Below, in pieces: positions 33,423-42,343 of a stretch of DNA of 64,000 bases. The stretch lies in assembly GCA_910589115.1 (NCBI GenBank), contig CAJUSB010000001.1, positions 149,687 to 213,686 of the forward strand, read 5' to 3'. Each line of letters begins with the position of its first letter. Position 1 is the stretch's first letter. The position numbers were made by a program, and so were the translations under genes. A model generated the notes under the pieces. The model searched no databases and was not told the DNA's origin. It saw only the letters and a list, made by a program, of their open reading frames with translations. The stretch is from an uncultured Clostridia bacterium (GTDB lineage: Bacteria; Bacillota; Clostridia; Oscillospirales; Butyricicoccaceae).

Positions 33423-33950
33423 TTATCCAAGCCTTGGGAAAAGCTCCTGGTCAATCGCTGCCTGAAGCGGTGTACCAGTGAATCCGACAGTTGCAAGGCC
33501 GTCAATAAAGCGGCTCACCGATGCAAACAGCAGTGAGATATTATCTGCAAAAAAAGTAATTACCTTTTCAAATTCCAGGCTGGAATCCAACAGTGTATTG
33601 TGTTTCAGGTAAATCTGGCCTGCGTCAGGGAAAAAGCCAAAAGCCCCCAACGCACTGAAATCATTACAGTATTCACAGGCCTGTCGGGTCACAGGCGCAT
33701 ACATTTCCGGAACGCCGCCAAACAGCGTGACAAAAAATTGCAGAAGCCCGGTAGATTCGTTCGGCATTGCTATCGGGATGAAACAGCACTCAATAGAAAC
33801 ATCCTTTTTCACCTTGCCCATTGCCCGGTTTTCGCACCGCAAAAGCAACGGATTTTCCTCCCCCTGCCGCAGCAGCTCCGCATGAAAACCGTTCTGGTTC
33901 AGAACATCAGCCATGCAGCCTAAAATACGTTCCTGCATCTCTCTTTCCAT
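33423..33950 (-). CDS. Uncharacterised YbjN-like protein at end of pur operon
   Basis: A 175-residue soluble protein with GAGGAACTTGAC before the ATG, starting 10 bases after purD. It has alternating beta and helical segments: an N-terminal helix QERILGCMADVLNQNGF, then ENPLLLRCENRAM, FVTLFGG, NTLLDSSLEFEKVITFFADNI. This pattern resembles the YbjN/type III chaperone-like fold, which is a guess from pattern only. Its position suggests cotranscription with the purine genes, but no purine enzyme matches it. Confidence 0.7.
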   Translation of the reverse strand: MEREMQERILGCMADVLNQNGFHAELLRQGEENPLLLRCENRAMGKVKKDVSIECCFIPIAMPNESTGLLQFFVTLFGGVPEMYAPVTRQACEYCNDFSALGAFGFFPDAGQIYLKHNTLLDSSLEFEKVITFFADNISLLFASVSRFIDGLATVGFTGTPLQAAIDQELFPRLG

Positions 33951-33960
33951 GTCAAGTTCC

Positions 33961-35211
33961 TCACTTTACACCAATATCATTTCGGAAGTGCGCATTTTCA
34001 AAGGAAATGCGGTGCACATCGCCATATGCCTTTTGAATCGCCTCATCCAGTGTCGGCGCAACCGCAGTCACACCCAGCACACGGCCGCCGCTGGTAACAG
34101 TCATCCCATCCTGTAAAGCCGTCCCTGCGTGGAAAACAAAGGAATCCTTTACCTGGTCAAGCCCACTGATTACCTTTCCCTTTGTGTAATTTTTCGGGTA
34201 ACCGCCAGACGCCATCACAACACAACATGCAGCATCCGGCTTCCAACGGATCTCTATTTCATCCAGGCGCTTGTCAATCACTGCATCAAAAATCTCGTAG
34301 AGATCACTGTCCAGCCGGGACAGGACTGCCTGGGTTTCCGGGTCGCCAAACCGTGCGTTATACTCGATCACCCGGGGACCCTGCTCCGTCAGCATCAGCC
34401 CAAAATAAAGTACCCCCTGGAAAGGCCGGCCTTCCTTTGCCATTGCGTCAATTGTAGGCTTGAAAATCTGCTCCATGCATTGTTCTGCAATCGCATCCGT
34501 ATAGAACCGTGAAGGTGAAAACGCACCCATTCCGCCGGTGTTGGGGCCCTCGTCGTGGTCGTAAGCACGTTTATGATCCTGTGCAGAGGGCATGGTTTTC
34601 AGGGTTTTTCCGTCTGTAAAGGCCAGCACAGAAACCTCAGGCCCAGTCAAATACTGCTCAATAACAACACGGGCACCCGCCTTGCCAAAGCTGCCGCCAT
34701 CAATAGCATCCTGCACGGCTGAAATTGCTTCTTCCTCCGTCATAGCGACAGTGACGCCCTTTCCGAGTGCCAGCCCGTCCGCTTTAATTACAATCGGAGT
34801 TCCCTTTTGCCTGATGTATTCTGCCGCAGCATCGGAATCCTCAAAAACCGCATAATCTGCTGTCGGAATGCCATATTTTTTCATCAATTCCTTGGCGAAT
34901 GACTTTGAGCTTTCAATCACAGCCGCGTTTGCTTTCGGCCCAAAGGCCCGCACGCCGGCAGCTTCCAGTGCATCTACCAGCCCCATTGCCAGCGGGTCGT
35001 CAGGGGCAACCATTACCAGATCGGGCTGATGCTGTTTTGCAAATGCAGTGATGCCGTCAATATCCGTTGCGCCGATTGGTACACATTCGGCGACAGAAGC
35101 AATGCCCCCATTGCCGGGTGCACACCAAATATGGTCTACCCGCGGACTCTTGACCAAAGTGGTGCAAATCGCGTGCTCCCGTCCGCCAGAGCCAATTACT
35201 AACACTTTCAT
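33961..35211 (-). CDS. purD: Phosphoribosylamine-glycine ligase
   Basis: GAR synthetase, step 2 of purine synthesis (PRA + glycine + ATP). It has 416 residues, full length. Motifs: the N-terminal VLVIGSGGREHAI, ATP-grasp regions IVIKADGLALGKGV (about 143) and VVIEQYLTGPEVSV (about 187), and VIEYNARFGDPETQ (about 285). The ATG lies behind AGGAGGTTTTCCA. It is the penultimate gene of the pur operon. A gap of about 180 bases before it holds one unremarkable hairpin (35338-35370) and no gene. Confidence 0.97.
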   Translation of the reverse strand: MKVLVIGSGGREHAICTTLVKSPRVDHIWCAPGNGGIASVAECVPIGATDIDGITAFAKQHQPDLVMVAPDDPLAMGLVDALEAAGVRAFGPKANAAVIESSKSFAKELMKKYGIPTADYAVFEDSDAAAEYIRQKGTPIVIKADGLALGKGVTVAMTEEEAISAVQDAIDGGSFGKAGARVVIEQYLTGPEVSVLAFTDGKTLKTMPSAQDHKRAYDHDEGPNTGGMGAFSPSRFYTDAIAEQCMEQIFKPTIDAMAKEGRPFQGVLYFGLMLTEQGPRVIEYNARFGDPETQAVLSRLDSDLYEIFDAVIDKRLDEIEIRWKPDAACCVVMASGGYPKNYTKGKVISGLDQVKDSFVFHAGTALQDGMTVTSGGRVLGVTAVAPTLDEAIQKAYGDVHRISFENAHFRNDIGVK

Positions 35212-35390
35212 TGGAAAACCTCCTGAAATGTCCTTGGAAATGATTCAAAAATGATTTGAGCCAATGGCGGCAAAGGTAATGCCATCCTCACAAATACTGT
35301 TCTCATGGCTGCATGATTTCCGGCAAACAGGGAGATTCCCGCACCGTTTCCCCAAAAGAGTGAGTGCGGGCACTGTCCCCTATATCCTCA

Positions 35391-36566
35391 TCAATGATGG
35401 AAAAGCCGCGCGCCTGTAAAGGCCATGACCATGCCATACTTATTTGCCGTTTCGATCACATTGTCGTCACGGATGGAACCGCCAGGCTGGACAATAAACT
35501 GTACGCCGGATTTACGTGCGCGTTCTACATTGTCCCCGAACGGGAAAAATGCGTCAGAACCAACGGTAACGCCAGTCTGTTTCGCAATCCAGACCTTTTT
35601 TTCCTCTGCTGTCAGCGGGGCCGGACGCATTTTGAATACTGCCTGCCATGCGCCATCTGCCAGTACATCCTCATATTCCTCTGAAATATAAACATCAATG
35701 GCATTGTCACGGTCGGCACGCCGGATATTGTCCACGAATTGCAGGCCCATTACCTTCGGATGCTGCCGCAGGAACCAGTTATCTGCCTTCTGCCCTGCCA
35801 GGCGCGTACAATGGATTCGGCTCTGCTGCCCTGCGCCGACACCGATGGTTTGTCCATTTTTTACATAGCAAACGGAGTTTGACTGCGTGTATTTCAGTGC
35901 AATCAGTGACACAATCATATCCAATTTAGCAGATTCCGGCAGATCCTTGTTTACGGTTACAATATTATCCAGCATCTTTTCATCAATCCGGAGGTCATTA
36001 TGCCCCTGCTCAAAGGTGATGCCAAAAATATCGCGCTGTTCTATAGGTGCAGGCACATAATCCGGGTCAATCTGAATAATATTATAGCCGCCTTTACGCT
36101 TGGTTTTCAGAATCGAAAGCGCCTCTTCGGTGTAGGACGGTGCAATGATCCCATCAGAAACCTCTGTTGACAGCAGTCTGGCAACATCAGCATCACATTC
36201 ATCCGACAATGCAACCCAGTCACCATAGGAGCACAGGCGGTCGGCGCCGCGTGCACGTACATAAGCACAGGCAATACTCGAAAGCGGCTCCTTTGTATCT
36301 GTAAAGTACATTGCCTTGTCAGCTTCGCTTAACGGATAGCCCAATGCCGCCCCCGCCGGTGAAACATGCTTGAAGGAAGCAGCACTCGCCCAGCCGGTCG
36401 CCTCTTTCAGCTCGCGTACCAGCTGCCAGGAATTAAATGCATCCATAAAATTGATATAGCCCGGCTTGCCGTTCAGTACGGTGATCGGCAGTTCACCCTC
36501 CCTCATAAAAATGCGCGAAGGTTTCTGATTCGGGTTACAGCCGTATTTCAGTTCCAATTCGGTCAT
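35391..36566 (-). CDS. AICAR formyltransferase, stand-alone
   Basis: Transfers the formyl group from 10-formyl-THF to AICAR, step 9 of purine synthesis. It has 391 residues from MTELELKYGCNPNQKPS, with AAAGGAGCGAGATT upstream. It contains only the AICARFT part of PurH: SFKHVSPAGAALG, LIALKYTQSNSVCYVKNGQ, GVGAGQQSRIHC, SDAFFPFGDNV, FIVQPGGSIRD. The N-terminal MGS-like IMP cyclohydrolase domain of ordinary PurH (about 510-530 residues) is absent. The next upstream gene is a separate PurO-type cyclohydrolase, which explains the absence. Confidence 0.92.
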   Translation of the reverse strand: MTELELKYGCNPNQKPSRIFMREGELPITVLNGKPGYINFMDAFNSWQLVRELKEATGWASAASFKHVSPAGAALGYPLSEADKAMYFTDTKEPLSSIACAYVRARGADRLCSYGDWVALSDECDADVARLLSTEVSDGIIAPSYTEEALSILKTKRKGGYNIIQIDPDYVPAPIEQRDIFGITFEQGHNDLRIDEKMLDNIVTVNKDLPESAKLDMIVSLIALKYTQSNSVCYVKNGQTIGVGAGQQSRIHCTRLAGQKADNWFLRQHPKVMGLQFVDNIRRADRDNAIDVYISEEYEDVLADGAWQAVFKMRPAPLTAEEKKVWIAKQTGVTVGSDAFFPFGDNVERARKSGVQFIVQPGGSIRDDNVIETANKYGMVMAFTGARLFHH

Positions 36567-36579
36567 AATCTCGCTCCTT

Positions 36580-37287
36580 TCAGGCGTGTTTGTTGATGAT
36601 GACTTCATCCAGGCTACCGTCCCTTAAATCGGTATAGCAGACATAAAGCGCCACCTTATTTTCCTCATTCAGGCTGTTCCAAAGCAGCGCTGCAAGGGTT
36701 TCTGCATCAGGTGCATCGCAGGCAACCAAACGCGGCTCCCCTTCAAATGAAGGCAGCGGCTCCTGATTCGCCTGATATGTGTGGATAAAATGCCCTGTCC
36801 CGGCTGGCGGGTTATCATATTCAAAGAAGCAGCGGTGATTGCAGGAAGGGTCTCCATTGGCTGATTTCAGGATGGACAGCTTATAGCTCCCGTCCTTCAT
36901 CTGCACGCCTGAAATTCTGGGCGTATAGTTCGGCGGGTCGGGCTCAAAGCAGCGCGACCGGAGTGCACACACATAACATTCTCCCTTTGCCAGGAAGTCA
37001 CGTATCGTATCGGTCTGGTCACCGTTGGTTACGATCATGCAGTTTTCCGTCCGGCGTACCGGATGATAGATAATCAGCGAAGGGTCGGTCATCTTTGTTT
37101 CATCAAAGGCACGGGTACGGATGCCGTCATCTGTTTTTTCAAATATACGGTTTCGGCTGTTCTCGCTGCGTCCCATGATGAAATAGGCAGCGATCGCCTT
37201 ATCTGCATCCTTTGAGCGCCCCAGCAAAATCCCCCGCCCCGGATATTCGTGCCCGGACAGGATATCCTCCATGCGTTGTAATTTCAT
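36580..37287 (-). CDS. purO: PurO-type IMP cyclohydrolase
   Basis: Closes the ring of FAICAR to IMP, the last step. It has 235 residues, ATG behind GAAAGGAATATCGT. The family pattern of archaeal PurO and its clostridial relatives is seen: YPGRGILLGRS near the N-terminus, YFIMGRSENSRNR (about 35), IYHPVRRTENCMIVTNGDQTD (about 73-93), and a TPRISG motif at about 142. It sits 13 bases upstream of the stand-alone AICAR formyltransferase, so the two together replace bifunctional PurH. The assignment is strong by context and motif. Confidence 0.88.
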   Translation of the reverse strand: MKLQRMEDILSGHEYPGRGILLGRSKDADKAIAAYFIMGRSENSRNRIFEKTDDGIRTRAFDETKMTDPSLIIYHPVRRTENCMIVTNGDQTDTIRDFLAKGECYVCALRSRCFEPDPPNYTPRISGVQMKDGSYKLSILKSANGDPSCNHRCFFEYDNPPAGTGHFIHTYQANQEPLPSFEGEPRLVACDAPDAETLAALLWNSLNEENKVALYVCYTDLRDGSLDEVIINKHA

Positions 37288-37335
37288 ACGATATTCCTTT
37301 CACAGTTCCTTATATTCGCCATATTCACTGGAAAC

Positions 37336-37962
37336 TCAGTCCAATATGCGTACAGTTCCGCCGCTGATTTGCAGCTTGCCCTCGCAGAACAGGGATACCG
37401 CACGCGGCAGCAGCTTCCATTCTGCCTCCTGCATGACCCGTTTTTGAAGGCGTTCGGGCGTATCCCCCGGCAGGATCTCGACCGCTTTTTGCAGGATTAT
37501 GGCCCCGCCGTCCACCACCTCGGAGACAAAATGGACGGTTGCGCCGGTCACCTTAACGCCTTTTGTGAGCGCGGCTTCATGTACGCGCAGCCCGTAGAAT
37601 CCGGGGCCGCAGAACGAAGGGATTAGAGAAGGGTGAATGTTAATAATACGGCCTTCAAAGCGGCGGCAGAAATCCGGCGGGAGAACGGTCATAAACCCGG
37701 CAAGAACGACCAGGCCTATGCCAAGCTGTCCGAGCATTTCAGCAAGCGCCGCCCCGTAAGCATCGGTCGAAGCGTAGTCGCGGCGGCACAGTACATAGCT
37801 TGGGATAAACGCACGGTTTGCACGTTTGAGGGCATATGCATCCGCATTCGATGAAATCACTGCTGAAAGCTCTCCGTTTTTTAGCTCCCCGCGACGTTCC
37901 GCATCAATCAGCGCCTGTAGATTGGTTCCGCCGCCTGAAACCATGACTGCGATTTTTACCAT
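37336..37962 (-). CDS. purN: Phosphoribosylglycinamide formyltransferase
   Basis: GAR transformylase using 10-formyl-THF, step 3. It has 208 residues. Motifs: VMVSGGGTNLQALID (residues 7-21) and VLAGFMTVLPPDF (about 88). The catalytic region NIHPSLIPSFCGPGFYG (about 107) and TVHFVSEVVDGGAII (about 142) hold the Asn-His-Asp triad. The ATG lies behind AAAGGAACGATTCAC. It is cotranscribed between purM and purO. Confidence 0.97.
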   Translation of the reverse strand: MVKIAVMVSGGGTNLQALIDAERRGELKNGELSAVISSNADAYALKRANRAFIPSYVLCRRDYASTDAYGAALAEMLGQLGIGLVVLAGFMTVLPPDFCRRFEGRIINIHPSLIPSFCGPGFYGLRVHEAALTKGVKVTGATVHFVSEVVDGGAIILQKAVEILPGDTPERLQKRVMQEAEWKLLPRAVSLFCEGKLQISGGTVRILD

Positions 37963-38003
37963 GTGAATCGTTCCTTTTATCCGTAATTCATTCGTCCGGC
38001 TGC

Positions 38004-39041
38004 TTAGTGCAGCACAATGCCCTTTTCACCTGCCCTGCACACACCAATCACATAACCGGTTTCGCCTGCCGACGAAATTGCATCCAATGCCTTATCGGCA
38101 TCCTCCTTTGTCACCGCAACGACCAGACCGGCTCCCATATTAAAGGTGTTGTACATATCCCGCTCCGGGATTTTGCCGGTTTTTGCAATCAGGTCAAAAA
38201 TAGGAGGAACCGGGACCGCAGCTTTTTCAATGTCAGCGCAAATCCCCTCGCCCAGCATACGCGGGATATTTTCGTAAAATCCGCCACCGGTAATATGGCT
38301 GATTGCCTTAACATCACAGCAGGCAATCATTTTTTGAATCGTCTTGACATAGATCTTAGTTGGAGTGAGCAGCTCTTCCCCGAGCGTTTTCCCAAACGCG
38401 TCAATGTATTTGCGGACTGATTTTTCATTGATTCCCAGTGTTTTGCGCACCAGGGAATACCCGTTGGAGTGTACGCCGGAGGATGCTACGCCGATCAGCA
38501 CATCACCCGGCGTTAAACGTGAGCCGTCAATCATTTTTTCTTTATCAACAATGCCGACCGAAAAACCCGCTACATCATATTCATTTTCCGGATAGAAGCC
38601 CGGCATTTCAGCCGTTTCGCCGCCGATCAGGGCACATCCTGCCTGACGGCAGCCCTCTGCAATGCCCTTGACGATGTTTGCGACCTTTTCCGGATAATTC
38701 CTGCCTACCGCAATATAATCCAAGAAAAACATTGGGGATGCGCCGGAGCAGGCAATATCATTCACACACATTGCAACTGCATCAATGCCGATGGTGTCAT
38801 GCTTGTCCATTAAAAAAGCCAATTTGAGCTTGGTTCCTACACCATCCGTGCCGGAAACCAGGACCGGTTCCTTCATCCCCTCAAACGAAGGCTTGAACAG
38901 CCCGCCAAAGCCGCCCAGCGAACCGATTACGCCTTTGGTAAAGGTTGACTCCACATGAGGCTTCATCAGTTTGACAGCCTCATATCCCGCAGTCACATCA
39001 ACGCCTGCGGCCTTGTAGCTTTCAGAACGGCTTTCTGTCAT
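38004..39041 (-). CDS. purM: Phosphoribosylformylglycinamidine cyclo-ligase
   Basis: AIR synthetase, step 5. It has 345 residues, full length. Motifs: YKAAGVDVTAGYEAV, VSGTDGVGTKLKLAF (about 62), DAVAMCVNDIACSGASPMFF (about 86), GGETAEMPGFY (about 138), SSGVHSNGYSLVRK (about 187), HITGGGFYENIPR (about 245). The ribosome binding site is weak (GAAAGTGAG). Repeat copy 4 lies between this gene and purF, so the leader of purM contains repeat sequence. Confidence 0.97.
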   Translation of the reverse strand: MTESRSESYKAAGVDVTAGYEAVKLMKPHVESTFTKGVIGSLGGFGGLFKPSFEGMKEPVLVSGTDGVGTKLKLAFLMDKHDTIGIDAVAMCVNDIACSGASPMFFLDYIAVGRNYPEKVANIVKGIAEGCRQAGCALIGGETAEMPGFYPENEYDVAGFSVGIVDKEKMIDGSRLTPGDVLIGVASSGVHSNGYSLVRKTLGINEKSVRKYIDAFGKTLGEELLTPTKIYVKTIQKMIACCDVKAISHITGGGFYENIPRMLGEGICADIEKAAVPVPPIFDLIAKTGKIPERDMYNTFNMGAGLVVAVTKEDADKALDAISSAGETGYVIGVCRAGEKGIVLH

Positions 39042-39178
39042 AATTCAATACTCACTTTCAAATATATTTTTGATTATCGAACAGGCCCTAGGGCATATTC
39101 CACATACACCGTATTGCCGTCAAAGGGGGAGTTATACTCACTGCGGAAAGACTTGCCGCAGCCCTGCTTCGGCCCTCA

Positions 39179-39262
39179 TCCCGCCCGCAGGCGATGGAAG
39201 GGAGTCCAGAGGGACGAGTCCCTCTGGCGCCGTCTGCGCAAGACCGCCCGCCGCGCAGGCGG
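39179..39262 (-). repeat. Dispersed GC-rich palindromic repeat, copy 4, inside the pur operon
   Basis: Nearly the same as copy 3 (33.1 kb) in reverse: on the plus strand CCGCCCGCAGGCGATGGAAG, then the palindrome CCAGAGGGACGAGTCCCTCTGG-type at 39206-39228 and CCGTCTGCGCAAGACCGCC. It lies between purF and purM in a gap of 294 bases that has no other feature. Confidence 0.8.
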
Positions 39263-39335
39263 ATAAAACGGCAATCTCCAGCGCTCACGAGTATAAACCG
39301 ATTTTTTCCCCGTCACGCGCCTGTCCGGCAGGCTT

Positions 39336-40757
39336 TTATTCCTTCCCGTTCCAGCAGTAAGTGCAGACCTTGGAACGGTCAAGCCCGATTGCTTCCAGCA
39401 GTCCGTCCAGCGTCTGGTAACCGAGCGAACTGAACCCAAATTCCTCACAGATTGAGCGGAGCATACACTGGCCGCGTTCGGTGTTTGCGTCTGCATATTC
39501 TTCCAGATGCTGCTGGCCTTCATCGCCCTCCAGCTTCTGCACCGTTTTCCGCGCCAGAAGTTCCATTTCCGAATTGCTGGAAGAAAAATTGAGATATTTG
39601 CAGCCGTACATAATAGGCGGACAGGCCGAACGCATATGCACCTCTTTTGCACCGCTTTCGTACAGGAATTCAACCGTTTCACGCAGCTGCGTGCCACGTA
39701 CAATCGAATCATCCACAAAGAGCAGCTTTTGCCCCTCAATCAGTTCGGGGACAGGGATCTGTTTCATCTTTGCCACCTGATTGCGGATATCCTGGTTGGT
39801 CGGCATGAAGGAACGCGGCCAAGTTGGTGTGTATTTGATAAACGGGCGCGCAAATGGGATATTCCCCGCATTTGCATAACCGATTGCATGAGGGATGCCG
39901 GAATCCGGCACACCGGCAACATAATTCACATCCTGTGCAAGTCCCCGCTCCTGGTCGATCTTTGCAAGCAGCTCGCCGTTACGGTAGCGCATCACTTCCA
40001 CATTCCGGCCCTCATAATTGGAATTCGGATAGCCGTAATAGGTCCACAGGAAAGAGCATATCCGCATATCTTCCCCGGGAGGCGACAAGGTTTCAAAGCC
40101 GTCTGCCGTCACTTTCACGATTTCCCGAGGCCCGAGCTCGTAGGAATCAACATAGCCGAGTTTGTGATAGGCAAATGATTCAAAGGATACGCAGCAGCCT
40201 TCCGCACTCTGTCCAATCAGTACCGGAAGCCGTCCCAGGCGGTCACGCGCCGCAATGATCGCATCCGGCGTCAATACCAGGATTGTTGCCGAACCGTCGA
40301 TTTCTTCCTGTGCATGAAGGATGCCGGAAACCAGATCCGGCTTTTCATTGATCAGTGCTGCAATCAGTTCGGTCTGATTGACCTTGCCGGAGCTCATTGC
40401 CATAAACTGGTGCCCGTGATCGGAAAAGTAGCGTGAAACCAGTTCCTCCGCGTTGTTCACAATGCCAACGGTTGTCAATGCATACAGGCCGATATGCGAA
40501 CGCACCAGCAGCGGCTGCGGGTCGGTATCGCTAATACAGCCGATTCCGCTGTTCCCGTGAAAATCCCGCAGATCATGTTCAAATTTCGTGCGGAAGGGAG
40601 TATTTTCAATGTTGTGTATCTGACGCTGGAATCCGGTTTGATGATCGTATATAATCATGCCGCCGCGCCGTGTACCGAGGTGTGAGTGATAATCGACCCC
40701 GAAAAAGATGTCTAAAACGCAGTCCCGTTTGGAAATTGCGCCAAAAAAGCCGCCCAT
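39336..40757 (-). CDS. purF: PurF-type amidophosphoribosyltransferase lacking the catalytic cysteine
   Basis: A 473-residue homologue of glutamine-PRPP amidotransferase, step 1 of purine synthesis. The ATG is fixed by AAGGAGG four bases upstream. The product starts Met-Gly-Gly-Phe-Phe-Gly where family members have Met-Cys-Gly-Phe-Phe/Val-Gly, so the Ntn nucleophile Cys1 is replaced by Gly. The usual HNGNLVN is VGIVNN, and the Ser-Asp-Thr-Glu is VNQTE. By contrast the PRPP loop LLFVDDSIVRGTQ (about 350-362) is intact. C-terminal CTYCWNG and ACPPIMYGCKY keep likely Fe-S cysteines. It may use free ammonia (inference). It is placed properly between purC and purM. Confidence 0.9.
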   Translation of the reverse strand: MGGFFGAISKRDCVLDIFFGVDYHSHLGTRRGGMIIYDHQTGFQRQIHNIENTPFRTKFEHDLRDFHGNSGIGCISDTDPQPLLVRSHIGLYALTTVGIVNNAEELVSRYFSDHGHQFMAMSSGKVNQTELIAALINEKPDLVSGILHAQEEIDGSATILVLTPDAIIAARDRLGRLPVLIGQSAEGCCVSFESFAYHKLGYVDSYELGPREIVKVTADGFETLSPPGEDMRICSFLWTYYGYPNSNYEGRNVEVMRYRNGELLAKIDQERGLAQDVNYVAGVPDSGIPHAIGYANAGNIPFARPFIKYTPTWPRSFMPTNQDIRNQVAKMKQIPVPELIEGQKLLFVDDSIVRGTQLRETVEFLYESGAKEVHMRSACPPIMYGCKYLNFSSSNSEMELLARKTVQKLEGDEGQQHLEEYADANTERGQCMLRSICEEFGFSSLGYQTLDGLLEAIGLDRSKVCTYCWNGKE

Positions 40758-40847
40758 AGGCCCTCCTTAGTTTTCCTTTTTTCCGTAATCCATATGACCT
40801 GTTCAGCGCACGGCTGTGCTGTGCGCTGAACAGGCGGTGTTACCGCT

Positions 40848-41558
40848 TCATTTACCCAGCAGACGGCGGGACATTTCCTGATACGCGCCCTCTACATTGC
40901 CAAGGTCGCGGCGGAAACGGTCCTTATCGAGCTTTTCGCCGGTCTTTACGTCCCAGAACCGGCAGGTATCCGGCGAGATCTCATCGGCCAGTACAATCGT
41001 GCCATCAGACAGCTTGCCAAACTCCAGTTTGAAATCTACCAGCGTAATACCGCATTCCAGCAACGTCTTTTTCAGGAAATCGTTGACTGCAAAAGCATAT
41101 TTCTTGATCAGTTCGATTTCTTCCCAGGTTGCGAGCTTGAGCGCGACCGCATGATAGTCGTTTATCAACGGGTCGCCAAGCGCGTCATCCTTATAAGAAA
41201 ACTCAATCGTAGGCTGCTCGAATGCAATGCCTTCCTCTACACCGTAGCGCTTTGAAAAGGAACCGGCGGAAAGATTGCGGATAATTACCTCAAGCGGGAC
41301 AATCGAAACTTTTTTTACAGCGGTTTCACGCTCAGAAAGTTCCTCTACATAATGCGTTGGTATGCCGGACGCTTCCAGCTTCCGCATCAGGTGATTAGTC
41401 ATTTGGTTATTGATGACGCCTTTGCCGGTGATAGTGCCCTTTTTTTCACCGTTAAATGCTGTAGCATCGTCCTTATAATCAACAATGACAACCTGCGGGT
41501 CATCGGTCGCAAAAACCTTCTTTGCCTTGCCCTCATAAAGCTGTTCTTTTTTAACCAT
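40848..41558 (-). CDS. purC: SAICAR synthetase
   Basis: Joins CAIR and aspartate, step 7. It has 236 residues from MVKKEQLYEGKAKKVF behind GAGGAGGACAAGGCT. The frame is open 48 codons further upstream, through the end of purE, without a site. Motifs: LYEGKAKKVFATDD, VVIVDYKDDATAFNGEK, VPLEVIIRNLSAGSF, TLVDFKLEFG, VLADEISPDTCRFWD. Confidence 0.97.
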   Translation of the reverse strand: MVKKEQLYEGKAKKVFATDDPQVVIVDYKDDATAFNGEKKGTITGKGVINNQMTNHLMRKLEASGIPTHYVEELSERETAVKKVSIVPLEVIIRNLSAGSFSKRYGVEEGIAFEQPTIEFSYKDDALGDPLINDYHAVALKLATWEEIELIKKYAFAVNDFLKKTLLECGITLVDFKLEFGKLSDGTIVLADEISPDTCRFWDVKTGEKLDKDRFRRDLGNVEGAYQEMSRRLLGK

Positions 41559-41625
41559 AGCCTTGTCCTCCTCTATATTGAAAGCATTTTCAAACCGCTC
41601 TATTTTGAACCAAACAGCCGCTCCC

Positions 41626-42120
41626 CTAATCTGAAAACCGCGCGCGCACTGCCTCATCCTTCGCAGAAACTTCCGCTGCCAGCTCTGACTTGAAAGCCGC
41701 AAGCCTGTCCGTCAGCGCCGGATCGGAAATTGCCAGTATCTGCGCCGCAAGGATTGCAGCATTATCCGCGCCATCAATCGCTACAGATGCAACCGGAATG
41801 CCCTTTGGCATTTGAACAATGGAGAGCAGGCTGTCCATGCCGCCCATGACCGAGGTCCCCATCGGCACGCCGATCACCGGAAGGGTCGTGTAAGCGGCCA
41901 GCACGCCGCCCAGATGGGCTGCCTTCCCAGCCGCCGCGATAATCACGCCAAAGCCGTCTGCCGCTGCGTTTTTCGCAAGCTGCTCGGCTGCTGCCGGGGT
42001 GCGGTGCGCCGAAATAATGCGTACCTCAAACGGGATCTCAAAGGAACGCAGACGGTTCACGCACGCTTCCATGACTTTCAAATCGCTGTCAGAACCCATT
42101 ACAATGCATACTTTTTTCAT
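41626..42120 (-). CDS. purE: N5-carboxyaminoimidazole ribonucleotide mutase
   Basis: PurE (class I or II), step 6. It has 164 residues from MKKVCIVMGSDSDLKVM behind CAGGAGGAAACAGC. Motifs: MGSDSDLKVME, VRIISAHRTPAAAEQL, AAAGKAAHLGGVLAAYTTLPVIGVP, GGMDSLLSIVQMPKGIPVA. No purK is nearby. It is the first gene of the operon, behind a leader of about 215 bases with a small ORF and an attenuator-like hairpin. Confidence 0.97.
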   Translation of the reverse strand: MKKVCIVMGSDSDLKVMEACVNRLRSFEIPFEVRIISAHRTPAAAEQLAKNAAADGFGVIIAAAGKAAHLGGVLAAYTTLPVIGVPMGTSVMGGMDSLLSIVQMPKGIPVASVAIDGADNAAILAAQILAISDPALTDRLAAFKSELAAEVSAKDEAVRARFSD

Positions 42121-42134
42121 GCTGTTTCCTCCTG

Positions 42135-42168
42135 CCAAAAAATAAGGCAGGACGCAAGGACGTCCTGC
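42135..42168 (-). terminator. Attenuator-like terminator in the purE leader
   Basis: On the minus strand a perfect 8-bp stem GCAGGACG / CGTCCTGC with a 6-base loop is followed by CTTATTTTTT. The T-run touches the purE ribosome binding site. It lies between the promoter and purE, so it must be overcome for expression. Confidence 0.75.
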
Positions 42169-42178
42169 TCTGTGCACT

Positions 42179-42283
42179 TTAGGGTACAAAAATGCCTGCA
42201 AAAATCCCGTAACAGGATTCTGCCGCCATATATTTTCGCTTGTGCGCAGGCAGACAGACTAATGCCAGCTTGTTCTGTTCCAC
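42179..42283 (-). CDS. 34-codon leader peptide upstream of purE
   Basis: A short frame that starts at GTG 42283, with GGGAGGCGGTTCCA giving a good ribosome binding site. The product begins MEQNKLALVCLPAHK, passes YMAAESCYG, and ends GIFAGIFVP just before TAA. The stop is only 10 bases ahead of the attenuator stem, so a ribosome held at the stop would cover the stem. A C-terminal Pro before the stop is a known weak spot for termination in some arrest peptides. Not noted as a known family; regulatory function is inferred from position. Confidence 0.5.
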   Translation of the reverse strand: MEQNKLALVCLPAHKRKYMAAESCYGIFAGIFVP

Positions 42284-42343
42284 TGGAACCGCCTCCCTTT
42301 CCTGCTTCAAAAAAATATGACTCCAGTCTAAAATTACATCTCT

